In this document: positions 35,585 to 46,331 of the stretch, piece after piece
Layout of the letters: each line of letters opens with the position of its first letter
Position numbering within the stretch: the stretch's first letter is position 1
Assembly: GCA_029891385.1 (NCBI GenBank)
Contig: CM057228.1
Coordinates: 17,942,309 to 18,006,308, forward strand
From: Erythroxylum novogranatense
Taxonomy: Eukaryota > Streptophyta > Magnoliopsida > Malpighiales > Erythroxylaceae
Length of the DNA stretch: 64,000 nt
Direction of reading: 5' to 3'
Notes under the pieces: generated by a model
The model's input: only the letters and a program-made list of their open reading frames with translations
The model's database searches: none
What the model was told of the DNA's origin: nothing
Program-made: the position numbers and the translations under genes

Positions 35585-37009
35585 TGTTAGTAGTGTGCCC
35601 TAGGCCAATGAACATTTGTGATTCATGTATTAACATTATGATTTGTTAATAATATATTATGAGGTATTCCGTATCATATATGCATGTATTTCATTTATGT
35701 AATGTGATTTACATTCCATGAATGGTATTAAACTTATGTCATCAAGTATGTGACTTGATAGTAAAACCATAAGTGTTATAATACTATTCTAAACTGTCCC
35801 TAGTCGATCATTATTGGTGGAACAATAATAAATTAAGGCTAGTATGTGTTCTGATTGATGATCACGTTTTACTGATCATGGATATGAGATATCAAATCAG
35901 AAACATAGATATATGTTAGAGAACATATATTGGACCGACCCAAAAAGAGAATACTACATGGTTTCATGTCATTAGTGATTCTCAATATGGTTTGACTTTA
36001 GTCCTTTGACCTGAAGTCATCATGGTTCCCTTCATGAGGAATTTAGTGTTTTGATATCAGACTAAGTTATTTTTAACCGAATAACAAATAGTCTTATGTT
36101 GGACACTAAATGAATCATGCGGAGGGATGTGAATGACGTAGATGGGATTTGTACCTCTCTTAAGTGAGAGAGATATTATTTGGGCCTCTTGATAAGTGTG
36201 ACTGAAGAAATGCATGACCGTGCTCAAATGAATTGATGAAGAGTCATCAATGTCATTTGTTATAATCAGTCAACTTGGGGATCAAGAAACTATGATTAAT
36301 CAAAGGTTGACGTGTACCATGCCTTGTGATTAATCTTGATATCGTGTTACAAAAGGACTGAGCTTATAACCATGATTATAGGTTAAATCGGATTATCGAT
36401 CCTCATTTGATTTGGGTAGTCATAATGTCTTGCTAGAGGCCGTTTATGACTTATGGGCTTTGAAGTGTAATCAAGCCCATTGCCAACATCAAATGAGCCT
36501 ACAGGGTCGCACACAAAGAGTGATGTGATCTGGGCTTATTCTCTTGGACCTAATTTATTAGTTGTTGAATAAATATATTTAGATATATTTATTGGGCTAG
36601 ATTTAATTAAGTTGTCGGGCTTTTATTATATATGATATAATGGGCCGAAACTTAATAGGGCCTAAATGAGATTAGGGTTTCTCTATAAATAGAGAAACTT
36701 AGGTCTCATTAGGTTAATGCAAGTAGAGACAAAACCCTAGCCGCCATCCAAGAGAACAATCGTGCGGCGTTCAGAAAGTGTTTTCAGGACGTGCTAGCAC
36801 ACTACAGCCGCAGCCCGGATCGTGCATGCTCGTGTGGATACCGGTAGAGGGCATTAGCGATTTGCAGTGTCTTGGAATCAGAAAAGAAGCAATCCACCCA
36901 CGAAAATAAGGTATTTTCGTTAATCCTCGTGTTTTCGATTATATGTGATGTTTTTGTATGGTCTTTTCTGCAGCGTATTGTGAATACTCGGACCATACGT
37001 GATCCAACA
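35585..37009 (+). repeat. RLC-3 3' LTR
   Basis: Begins TGTTAGTAGTGTGCCC and ends GATCCAACA; partner of 18365-19774. Followed by target duplication CTTTA. Confidence 0.96.
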
Positions 37010-37014
37010 CTTTA

Positions 37015-37095
37015 GACACAGGTCCAACTGGAATGACAAACTCACCCCCATCATGCATGCCATCTCCATGGTAATCCTTACTCCTGCTCACATCA
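37015..37095 (-). repeat. RLG-1 3' LTR, short piece with LTR start
   Basis: On the minus strand the LTR begins TGATGTGAGCAGG at 37095, directly after the polypurine tract, and matches the start of the 5' LTR at 43068. RLC-3 separates it from the rest at 17673-18359. Confidence 0.9.
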
Positions 37096-37109
37096 GTCCC
37101 TCCCTCCTC
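37096..37109 (-). promoter_or_regulatory. RLG-1 polypurine tract
   Basis: GAGGAGGGAGGGAC on the minus strand immediately before the LTR. It is also translated as part of the polyprotein (EEGG). Confidence 0.85.
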
Positions 37110-40100
37110 AAGAAGATTCGTCCTTGAATCTAAATCCATATCAAAAGGAGAAAAATCAGTAATATTAAAAGTTGCAAAAACAAAATACTCACCTGGCAAG
37201 TCAATCTTGTAGGCGTTGTCATTTATCTTCTCCAATACCTGGAACGGACCATCACCCTTAGGATCTGGCTTGGATTTCTGCTGGTTAAGAAACCTTTCCT
37301 TCCTCAGATGCATCCAAACCCAATCACCAGGTTTAAAAATCACCAACTTTTTCCCCTTGTTGGCTTGCTTAGCGTACACTCTGTTTCTATGCTCAATATG
37401 TTGTCTCGCCTTTGCATGCAATTCCCTAACCATCTCAGCTTTCTTCTTGCCATCTGTACTAGACAACTCTTGCATAGGTAAAGGCACCAAATCCAAGACA
37501 TTCAAAGGATTAAAACCATATACAAGCTTAAAAGGTGAATAACCTGTGGTGGAATGCACACATCTATTATATGCAAACTCTATTAATGACAAACAATCAC
37601 CTCAAGTTTTCAAATTTTTACTAACTATAGCACGCAACAAGGTACCTAAGCTTCTATTAACAACCTCAGTCTGTCCATCTGTCTGTGGATGATAAGTAGT
37701 AGAATAAAGCAATTTAGTACCCAACTTTCTCCACAGAACACGTAAAAAATGACTCAAAAATTTAACATCTCGATCCGAAACAATAGACCTGGGAATACCA
37801 TGCAATCTAACAATATCCTTACAACATAAATCAACAACATGCACAACATTGTCAGTATTATGGCATGCAATAAAATGCGTCATCTTACTAAATCGATCAA
37901 CAACAACAAAGATACTATCATACCATTTCTTTGTTTTAGGTAGTCCTAAAATAAAATCTATAGAAATATCAACCCAAGGTTCAGTAGGCACAGGTAAAGG
38001 GGTATACAATTATAGGGTTTAACAATAGATTTTTCCTGTCTACACGCAATGCATTTAGCACATGCACGCTCAACATCCTTGCGCATACTAGATCAATAAA
38101 AATGTTCATGTAAAATATCCAAAGTTTTAGTAACCCCAAAATGACCCATCAAACCACCACTATGGGCCTCATGCATAAACAAAGTACACAAAGAACAATT
38201 AGGCACACATAGCTGATTACCAAGATACAAATATCCATTATACCTATAAAATTTATGGAATGCAACATGCTCATAAGCAGCATACACATTAGCAAAATCA
38301 TCATCAGAAGTATACATATCCTTAGGCTGCTCAAATCCTAATAATTTAGAGCTAAGAGTAGAGATTAAGGAATACCTCCAAGATAAAGCATTAGCTACCA
38401 CATTTTCCTTCCCTTTCTTATAATGTAACACATACATAACTGTCTTAAGAAACTCCACCCAAGTGGCATGTCTCTTGCTCAGCTTGGCCTGTCCCTTTAA
38501 ATGCTTTAGGGACTCATGATCCATCCAAATGACAAACTCCCTAGGTTGAAGGTAATGTTGCCACACCTCCAATGCTCTTACCACAATATAAAGCTCCTTG
38601 TCATAGATTGGATAGTTGAGTTATGCACCACTCAGCTTCTCACTAAAATATGTTATTGGTTTGTTTTCCTGCAAAAGCATAACACCTATACCAATCCCAG
38701 AAGCATCACATTCAACTTCAAAAGCCTTATCAAAATTAGGCAAACATAAAATAGGAGCATAAAATATTTTTTTTCAATAATGCAAATGCATGCTCTCATT
38801 CCTTACCCCATTACCCTTTCTTCTTCTTGACTATTTCAGTCAAAGGAGCAGTAATCGTAGATAAATCTTTCACAAACCTCCTATAAAAACTAGCAAGCCC
38901 ATGAAAACTCCTCACTTCACTCATACTCTTAGGCGTCTGTCATTCATGGCTAGCCTTCACCTTCTCCTCATCCACCTCAATTCCCCTAGAATTGACTACA
39001 AACCTCAAGAATACAAGTTTATCAATGCAAAAAGTACACTTCTTAAGGTTCGCATACAGTTTCTCCCATCTCAACACATCCAAGACACACTTCACGTGCA
39101 TACCATGCTCATCAAGTTTAGTGCTATATATCAAGATGTCATCAAAGTAAACAACCACAAATTTTCTAAGAAATGCACGCAAGACATGATTCATCAACCT
39201 TATAAAAGTGCTGGGTGCATTAGTTAAACCAAATGGCATGACTAACCACTCACACAACCTATATTTAGTTTTAAAAGCAATTTTACATTCATCTCTTGGT
39301 TTCATTATAATTTAGTGGTATCCACTTTTCAAGTCAAATTTTGTAAAGATACATGCATATGGAATTTATCACGCATATCATCTAACCTAATAATAGAGTG
39401 GCGATACTTTACAGTGATTTTGTTAATAGCTCTGCAGTCTATACACATCCTCCAAGTTTCATCTTTCTTAGGCACCAGCAATACTGGCACCACACACAGG
39501 CTCAAGCTCTCCCTCACATGTCCCTTTTCTAGTAGCATCAACCTACTTTTGAAGCTCCTTTGTCTCCTCATGATTACTCCTATAACTAGGCGGTTTGGAA
39601 TTTGAGCTCCGGGCACAAAATCAGTCTAGTGCTTGATGCCTCTCAAGGGTCGCAGTCCCTTGGGCATCTCCTCAGGAAAGACATCTGAATAATCCTGTAA
39701 AAGAGAAGCAAAAATACTAGGCAAAACATCAAGAGGGTTAGTGTCAGAAACTAAACACTCTCTATATCTCATCACTACTAGTGCTCTTTTCTCTCCAGTT
39801 ACTCTTCTTAAGTCTTTTCCTTTAAGAAACAAGCTCACTTTTCTCTCTTTCTTTTTGTTCTTCTTTTCTCTTTCAGAGCTCTTCTCTCCTGCACATCTCA
39901 CTTTCTTTTCCTTACTTGTGCAGTCGCTTACCATTGGGCCAAACTCATTTTTCTTTTGGGCCTCTTTTCTCTCTTCTTTTTTTTTTGTTCTCACCACCTA
40001 AATCCTTCTCACTTTTACTTGATTTGATCTAGTCCAGGTATAATTTATGAGGTAATAAAGGTAGTAGAATGAAGTTCCTACCCTTAAACTTAAAAGAGTA

Positions 40101-41683
40101 CCGATTGGTATACCCATCATGTGCTACCCTCCTGTCAAACTACCATGGTCTCCCAAGTAACATATGACCAGCCTCTATTGGTACCACATCACACAACACC
40201 TCATCCTCATTTCTCCCTACTGAAAATGACACTATAACCTGCCTAGTCACCTTCACACCAGCACTATCATTGAGCCACTGTAAATTGTACAGTTTCGGAT
40301 GTTTCCTGCATGTCAAACCCAATTTTTGTACTATAGTCCAACTAGTTGCATTAGTGAAACTACCCCTATCAATGATCAAATTGCATACTTTCTCACTAAC
40401 TAACCACCTTGAATGGAAAAGATTTTCTCTCTCAGCTACAACCTCATTTGTGGCCCTAGCACTCAATACCCTCCTAACTACTAGTGCTTCCCCTGTAACA
40501 ACTCTCTCAAAGAAACTATCATCCTCAAAATTATTATTAACAACAAACTCATATTCATTACCACTATCCTCCGAATCAATCAACCTATTATCCCTCATAA
40601 TCATGACTTTTTTATTTGGACATTGAGATGCAATATGGCCTATACCCAAGCATTTAAAACATTTTATAAATGAACGTTTACTAGAAGTAGTTTGGTTTTT
40701 GGAAGTACCTTTATGTTCAAATCCCCCAATCGGCTTCTTAGGTTCTTCTTTGAAGTCCACTCCTTTATCCTTGGACTTCCCCTCCTTTCTAGGCCATTTG
40801 GAGTTCCATAAGTAGCTAGCGCTTTCTCCATTCCTCGCTGTCATTCTATTTTTGAGTTATCTCTCCACCTTTATAGCCATGTTCACCATGTCCTCAATCT
40901 TTAAGTAGTGCTGCAACTCCATAACATTAGCTATCTTCCTATTGAGTCCACTAAAAAATCTAGCCATTGTAGCCTCTGGGTCCTCCTCTATGTTGGCTCG
41001 GATTATAGCCACCTCCATCTCTTTGTGGTAGTCCTCCACTGATTTAGATCCCTGAGTGAGTCTCTGAAGTTTCTGGTACATCTCCCTATAATAGTGAGAA
41101 GGCACAAACTGCTTCCTCATGCATGCGTTCATATCATCCCAAGTGGTAATTGGCACCTCTCCATTTCTTCTCCTCGATGTCACCGACTGATCCCACCATA
41201 TTAGTGCATAATATGTAAATTCAACAGCGGCTAGCTTTACCTTTTTATCTTCAGAAAAATTGTGGCACTAAAAAACTATGTCTACCTTCCTTTCCCACTC
41301 CAGGTAAGCCTCTGCATCATTCCTTCCCTTAAAGGTTGGGATCTACATCTTAATGGATTTGAGGTCTCCATCTTTCCTATTAAATGGCTTAACTCTCTGA
41401 GCTCTCCTAGTTCTGCATACCTCAAACTCCTCCTCCTCCTCAAAGTCATCCTCCTCTAGCTTTTACCGAGGTGGTGGTCTACAAGGTGGTTATTACTGCT
41501 GACGTATACTTGCAAGCCTGCCTGAGGTTCCTAGCATCTCCCTTGTCTGAGTTCATCCATTTTTCCCCTAACCTCATTTAAGGCTAGATTGAACCTCTCA
41601 AATTGTTGCTGCATGACTTTCAAAGTGAAAGCAATATTTGCATCTCCCCCTTGGTTATCACCATTACTACCTCCTTGTGACAT
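37110..41683 (-). pseudogene. RLG-1 gag-pol polyprotein, several breaks
   Basis: Minus-strand order: gag from ATG 41683 (MSQGGSNGDNQ) through the gag core (41183-40857, QFVPSHYYREMYQKLQ), zinc knuckle CFKCLGIGHIASQC and protease-like segment with IIDRGSFTN (40844-40140). RT start SDVFPEEMPKGLPP-like near 39650, RT body 39616-38940 with VPKKDETWRMCIDCR and catalytic YFDDILIY, RNase H and H2C2 region 38584-38093, integrase 38009-37602 ([29 protein letters not shown] giving D, D, E). The integrase tail 37592-37096 continues in frame into the LTR. Breaks lie at about 41190-41530, 40850, 40000-40140, 39620, 39310, 38590-38930 and 38020-38090. Inactive, but less decayed than RLC-2. Confidence 0.9.
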
Positions 41684-42297
41684 TGTAGATAAAATGATAT
41701 ACCTATAAAACAAGGTTAGTAATAAAAAATCTCACACACTCCCTCACATGTTTCACACAAATGATGTCACTACCCTCATGTTTAAGTCACGACAATTACT
41801 CCCTCAAATAAACTCACACACTCTTGCCTTTTACCACTCAATCCCCTCTAAAATTCAATCACCACTCGGAATCAATTCTCAACTGATCAAAAGAATCAAA
41901 TAGTGTGTACATTTTGAACCAACTAGCAAGTACGAGTATGACAAAAAAACAAAAAAAAGAAAAAAATTCAATTTTTTTCCTTTTTTTAAAAATGTTTTTG
42001 GAACCTTTTTTAATTTTTTTTCCAAATTTTTTTCGAAACTTTTTTCAAAACCTTTTTTTGATTTTTTTTCAGATTTTTCTGGATTTTTTTTGTACTTTAT
42101 AAATATAGTCCAAAAGTTTCACAAAAGAACTAAGAAAAATAATTGAAAGCTCTAACAAAAAAAAAAGAACAAAAAGAAAGATTGAATCCTCAGGCCTGGG
42201 GATTCAATCTTTCTTTTTGTTCTGGGGATTCAATCTTTCTTTTTGTTCTTTTTTTTAATTCTGATGGAGTTGAGTAAGAATTCTCCTCCACACCAAG
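41684..42297 (-). other. RLG-1 leader with long inverted repeat
   Basis: Untranslated region between primer site and gag. It contains T-rich runs of the form TTTTTTTC-AAA (41940-42100) and an inverted repeat: arm 42166-42189, arm 42200-42223, 24 perfectly paired bases around a short GC-rich centre. A further direct copy of the second arm follows at 42226-42249. Confidence 0.75.
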
Positions 42298-42309
42298 GCT
42301 CTGATACCA
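42298..42309 (-). promoter_or_regulatory. RLG-1 primer-binding site
   Basis: Minus strand TGGTATCAGAGC four bases after the LTR. Confidence 0.9.
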
Positions 42310-42313
42310 AATA

Positions 42314-43068
42314 ATGCAATCCATGGAATTGAAAGATGTAAAAGTTTGAATTCACAGAATTAACAAAAACTAAATATGATATGTAGGGTTTCAAATTTAC
42401 CTATTAGACCTCACGAAGAACTTGTCTCGAGTAACCTAGATAACGGGTAAAGAACAAACCAAAAAAGTTGGTAGGATCAAAATCACGCCACAATCTGATT
42501 CAATTGATAAGTTATGTTTAATTCCTAAGTTGAAAAGAACAAGAGGGTTTTCTCCTCTCAATATAGCCGATGGCTCACAAAAAACACTGTGATCAAAGTT
42601 GTGTTATGAAAAACCCTAAAATATAAGTATTTATACCTAGGCTTATTGCTAAAAGACTTTGCTTAAAATACATGGAAGCTCAAAATAAAATTATAATTTA
42701 AAACAAGTCCAAAATAGAATAATAAAAACACGTCTAAGCCTGACCTAACGCATTTCCAAGTCTAATCATAGACGCGCGTCTCCTTTTGGGCTTTAGTGAT
42801 GATATGCAACCCAACACAATGGTCTTCAAGTCCCAAGTGGTCCAATCTAAGGATTTGAGATAAATGAATCAATTTGAGCTGTGATTTAGATAGCTCTCCT
42901 CCAATAGGCTTGGTACACTCCATTCTCTCCACAAATTGGCCCACCTGCACATAGAGAGCCTCCTTGAGTCTCTCGGTCCTAGCTTTGGACATAGTTTCAA
43001 TGGGAATAACAAACTCGCCCCCATCACGCAAGCCATCTCTATGGTGATCCTATCTCCTGCTTACATCA
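42314..43068 (-). repeat. RLG-1 5' LTR, partly protein-coding
   Basis: Minus-strand LTR from TGATGTAAGCAGG (43068) to ...GGATTGCA (42314). An open frame on the minus strand (43031-42762) repeats the polyprotein C-terminus (GGEFVIP, then SKARTERLKEALYVQVGQFV) and matches what the pol frame reads when it enters the 3' LTR. Confidence 0.92.
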
Positions 43069-43745
43069 TACATGATGTGGGAAATCAGTAGGTCGCAAAT
43101 ACAATGGCAGTGGTCTTGGCAAGCTCGAGTTGCAGGCTAATGCTGCCCAGACCCAAGGAGAGGGTTCCTCCTCAAACCTAGATGCAGCTGAGGGATCGAT
43201 TCCACCTGGACTTAGCAGTGAACAATGGAGTTTGTTGCTGCAAGCACTAAAAATGTAGAAGAACAATCCTCATGAGAAAATGACTAGTAAGCAACTTTCT
43301 TGGATCATTGACACAGGAGTGTCTAACCATATGAAGAGCAATCTCAGTAACCTGCGAGACGTGCGTGGTATTGCTGGCTGTCCGGTTGGTTTACCGAATG
43401 GGAGTCAAGTTGAATCCACTAAGGAAGACAAAGTTAATATTACCGATAACTTAGTGTTGAAAGACATTCTTTTTGTGCCCAACCTGACTTGCAATTTGAT
43501 TTATGTATCACAACTCATTGATCATTCCAACTGCTTTGTTCAATTCACTAAAACATTGTGTGTTATACAGGACTGCACTTTGCAGACGCTAATTAGAGCG
43601 GGTGAGAAACAAGATGGACTCTACTACTTCTGGGCTCACTGAGCATCAAAGCATTGCAAACAAATACTAGAGATTCTCTTGAATTATGACACAACCGCTT
43701 GGGTCATCCATCCTTACGAGTGACCAAGTTAGTCCCAAAGTATAT
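43069..43745 (+). pseudogene. RLC-2 protease and pre-integrase segment
   Basis: A Gly/Arg/Gln-rich linker (GRKYNGSGLGKLELQANAAQ) leads to the copia protease WIIDTGVSNHM (active-site DTG) at about 43300, open to 43639. The pre-integrase word HPSLRVTKLVPK is readable at 43702-43740. A stop at 43258 and a frameshift near 43690 break it. Confidence 0.8.
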
Positions 43746-43898
43746 AATAGAAGCAGTAGTGATTTTTTTATTGCTTTTCCCAGCTACATCTCGACAAAAG
43801 AGCAGCTCGTCAATATTTTTACAAAGGCTCTTGGAAAAACACGGTTTTACTATCTTCTTCGCAAGCTGGGCATTCAAGATCTTCATGCACTAACTTCA
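43746..43898 (+). pseudogene. RLC-2 RNase H C-terminal tail
   Basis: Reads YISTKEQLVNIFTKALGKTR, then FYYLLRKLGIQDLHA, the usual end of copia RNase H. It follows directly on the pre-integrase segment, so integrase, RT and most of RNase H have been deleted. Confidence 0.8.
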
Positions 43899-43928
43899 GG
43901 ATGGAGGGGGGGGGGAGGGGAGAGGGGG
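43899..43928 (+). promoter_or_regulatory. RLC-2 polypurine tract
   Basis: A purine run with a 10-G homopolymer (43906-43915) just before the LTR remnant that begins near 43929 (tacggaattctt). Confidence 0.75.
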
Positions 43929-43939
43929 TACGGAATTCT

Positions 43940-46183
43940 TGTTGGGCCCCAAATTGTTTTTCTTGATGTTATTAGGTATGAATTAAGTAGAATGTGTTAA
44001 TTGTTGCATAGTTTGATTTTAGTGGAAGTGTTAATGGGAAATTAAGATTAAATTGAGATTAGTGTGGAATAGTGGTAATGAAAGAATAAAAGTGTATAAG
44101 GGAAAAATGTATAAGGGCATACATGGAAGATCACTTAAGGGTAAGAGGTTTAAGGCTTGTATAGAGGGGCATTATAGTCCTTGCTCGTTCTTTTAGGCTT
44201 AAGGAAAGAGTTAGAAAGAAGAAAAGAAAAGAAAGGAAGATAAGAAGAAGAGAGGAAGAGAAGAGAGAGTTGTAGGAAGAGAGGGAGAACAAGAAGAAAA
44301 AGAGGAAACTAAGGTTGGCGATTTCTCGAAGGATCTGAAGCATTCTCGGGTAAGTATACGATTGTTTCTTCTTGTTTAGAATGCTTTAAAACCCTAATAT
44401 GGTTTAGAATGAGTAGGAAACGATGGTTTAGGGTTTATGGGAAAAATTGGTAGAAATTTTTTGGGTTGTTGTTTCTGTTGGTGATTTTGTGTTGAATGAG
44501 TTTAGAAATGAATTATTAAGCATGAACTAAGGTTGAAATGTGTTGCTTGTGAAAGAGGGGAAGGATTTAGCTGGGAAAATGCATGAAAGTTGGGTTCGGA
44601 GTCGTTTTCCAGACCCGCACGTCGCGACGTGCACCAAGCCGTTCGTTGCGACATGCACGAGGCTGTTCGCCGCGGCGTGAACGAGTCATTCGTCGTGACG
44701 TGCGCGAGGTTATTCGTGGTGACATACACAAGTCGTTCGTCGAGACATGCGAGGCAAATGTCTTTCGTCGCGACGAGCGGAGGCTGTTCGTCGCGACGAG
44801 TCTTCGATTTTCAGCAAGGATAAATTTAGTGTTTTGAGCATATATTTCGTTGTAAAAGTCCTTTTGAGGTGATTTTTGATGCGTTGTAAACTAGAGTCAT
44901 ATATCTACGAGTTTTGTGAAGAAGTGAAGTTCTGAATCAGTCTCTAAGGATATGAAATTTTGGATGGAAGTTAAGAATGGAAATATTGTTTCAGCATGAG
45001 TTATTGAATGGGACTTTGGTTCTTATTTTAGGAAATCAAGCGAGGCAAGAGGAGCAAGAGGATCTAGAGGAAACTCATTCCTAGGCAAGAACAAGCAAGG
45101 AATTCAAGGTGGGTTCATGTTTATAATAGAAGACATAAGTCACTCATTGTTTTGTTCAAATCAAGAAAGATTTAATGTTTTAAATTGCATCATCAATGAT
45201 TTGCATTACATGCTATTATGAATGATTATATTTTGCTATATGATTTGCATTCATGAGTATTAAAAAGATTTAAAAAGGGGTTTTCTCCTTTCAAGAATAC
45301 ATGTACATGAAATCATGTTTTACGAAATATATGAGAAGCAAGTTTACAAGCAAGTGCCAGTTTGGTAATCAAGTTTACAAGATTTTGAATCATGCATGTT
45401 ATGTGGGTTTGCGGTATGTCCCTCACGAATAGTCAAGTGCACATTGACTCACGAAAAGGCTTCTCCCTTTGCCCATAAGTGGCACAGGGTTTCTCACAAG
45501 GATTCCCTCACGAAACTACTTCTACACATAACCATTTTGATGGGAATGTGTAGCACGTCATGAATCAGGGACTAACCCAAACCATCATGTTATGTTATGT
45601 GTTTATGATCTGTTGTTATGAATCATGCATTATGAATTGTTCAAGATTCAAGCATTTTAAGATAATGATTCATGCATGCTCAATTGCTATGATTTCAACA
45701 AGTACCATGACAAGGAGTTATTTTAAATACTTTTGCTTATTTCTATATTATAAATATGTTCCCACGAGCTTTATAGCTCACCCCCTCTAATCTCCCCCAT
45801 TCAGGTGACGAGCAAGAGACCGAGTGAGTCACGAGTTATGGCAGCACTCCATTTTCATTTTGTTATGATGTATTTTTTTAAAAGTCAAGGCTTTAGTTAC
45901 ATTTCAAGTTTATTGGTTCAAGTGTATTTTGTATTTTGGCTCTTGAACTCAAGTTGTAATTTGGTTTGAAATGTTCTTAAAGCTTTGTAAACTCATATTT
46001 TGGATAATTATTTATGGATGTGTTTGATTTAAATCATGAAAGCAAGTTTTGAGTTTGTTCACGGTGGGTCCATCGAGCTTCCGATGGTCTTTTCCCTCAA
46101 TCGCTTAATTATCATGTTTCACCTCATACATACAGTACCATGCTCTCATGTTCGATGTTGGGCTCCGGCAGCGGGGTCCTACA
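43940..46183 (+). repeat. RLG-3 5' LTR
   Basis: Starts TGTTGGGCCCC and ends GTCCTACA. Includes a purine-rich tract (44205-44320) and a GC-rich block of ~23-bp degenerate repeats with tcgtcgcgacgag-like words (44612-44805). Confidence 0.93.
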
Positions 46184-46188
46184 TGTTG

Positions 46189-46200
46189 TGGTATCAGAGT
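46189..46200 (+). promoter_or_regulatory. RLG-3 primer-binding site
   Basis: TGGTATCAGAGT, one change from the initiator-Met word. Confidence 0.88.
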
Positions 46201-46331
46201 CTAGGGCTGCATGGCATTGCTTTCAAGGAATAACTTGCATTGTTTTACATGATTTGAACTGTTTTTGCATATTTTGAAACTTGTCTTACTTGAACTAAAG
46301 TTTTCAATGGTTTTATATTCAAGGAGTGAAC

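Larger units (their letters stand above)
18365..37009 (+). mobile_element. RLC-3: full-length Ty1/copia element, host of RLG-2
   Basis: LTRs are 18365-19774 and 35585-37009, with a perfect 5-bp target duplication CTTTA at 18360-18364 and 37010-37014. A primer site follows the 5' LTR and a polypurine tract precedes the 3' LTR. Without the 10.15-kb RLG-2 insert the element is about 8.5 kb. It encodes gag, protease, integrase, RT and RNase H in Copia order, all with lesions. It landed inside the RLG-1 3' LTR. Confidence 0.96.
17673..43068 (-). mobile_element. RLG-1: Ty3/gypsy element (minus strand), host of RLC-3
   Basis: Read on the minus strand: 5' LTR 43068-42314, primer site 42309-42298, long leader with a hairpin, gag-pol 41683 to about 37096, polypurine tract 37109-37096, 3' LTR 37095-37015 continuing at 18359-17673. 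The 3' LTR is split by RLC-3 (18365-37009). LTRs are ~755 and ~773 bp without the insert. Flanks are taaca (17668-17672) and tacat (43069-43073), so the target duplication is imperfect or the ends are off by a base or two. Reverse transcriptase and integrase motifs are largely readable. No chromodomain was seen; the C-terminal extension resembles that of some chromovirus lineages such as CRM, but I cannot assign the lineage firmly. Confidence 0.9.
16575..43939 (+). mobile_element. RLC-2: oldest Copia element of the nest, split by RLG-1
   Basis: Left part 16575-17672 (short LTR, primer site, gag, zinc knuckle); right part 43069-43939 (protease onward, then C-terminal RNase H, polypurine tract and the first ~11 bases of the 3' LTR). 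The 25.4 kb between them is RLG-1 and its inserts. The zinc-knuckle tail YPEWWGD before the break and a Gly/Arg-rich linker after it are neighbours in this Copia family. The 3' LTR is cut at 43939 by RLG-3. Integrase and RT are deleted near 43740. No target duplication can be checked because the right end lies outside the window. Confidence 0.8.

Noticed and set aside
39741..40001. 86-codon plus-strand frame with Phe/Ser-rich sequence
   Set aside because: Antisense to the Lys/Glu-rich part of RLG-1 pol.
17668..43073. Clear target duplication for RLG-1
   Set aside because: Flanks taaca and tacat do not match as a 5-bp direct repeat; the borders or later changes prevent a firm call.
44583..44837. 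Arg-rich frames in the RLG-3 LTR
   Set aside because: Translation of the ~23-bp GC-rich repeats; the 3' LTR copy is truncated here and gives no support.
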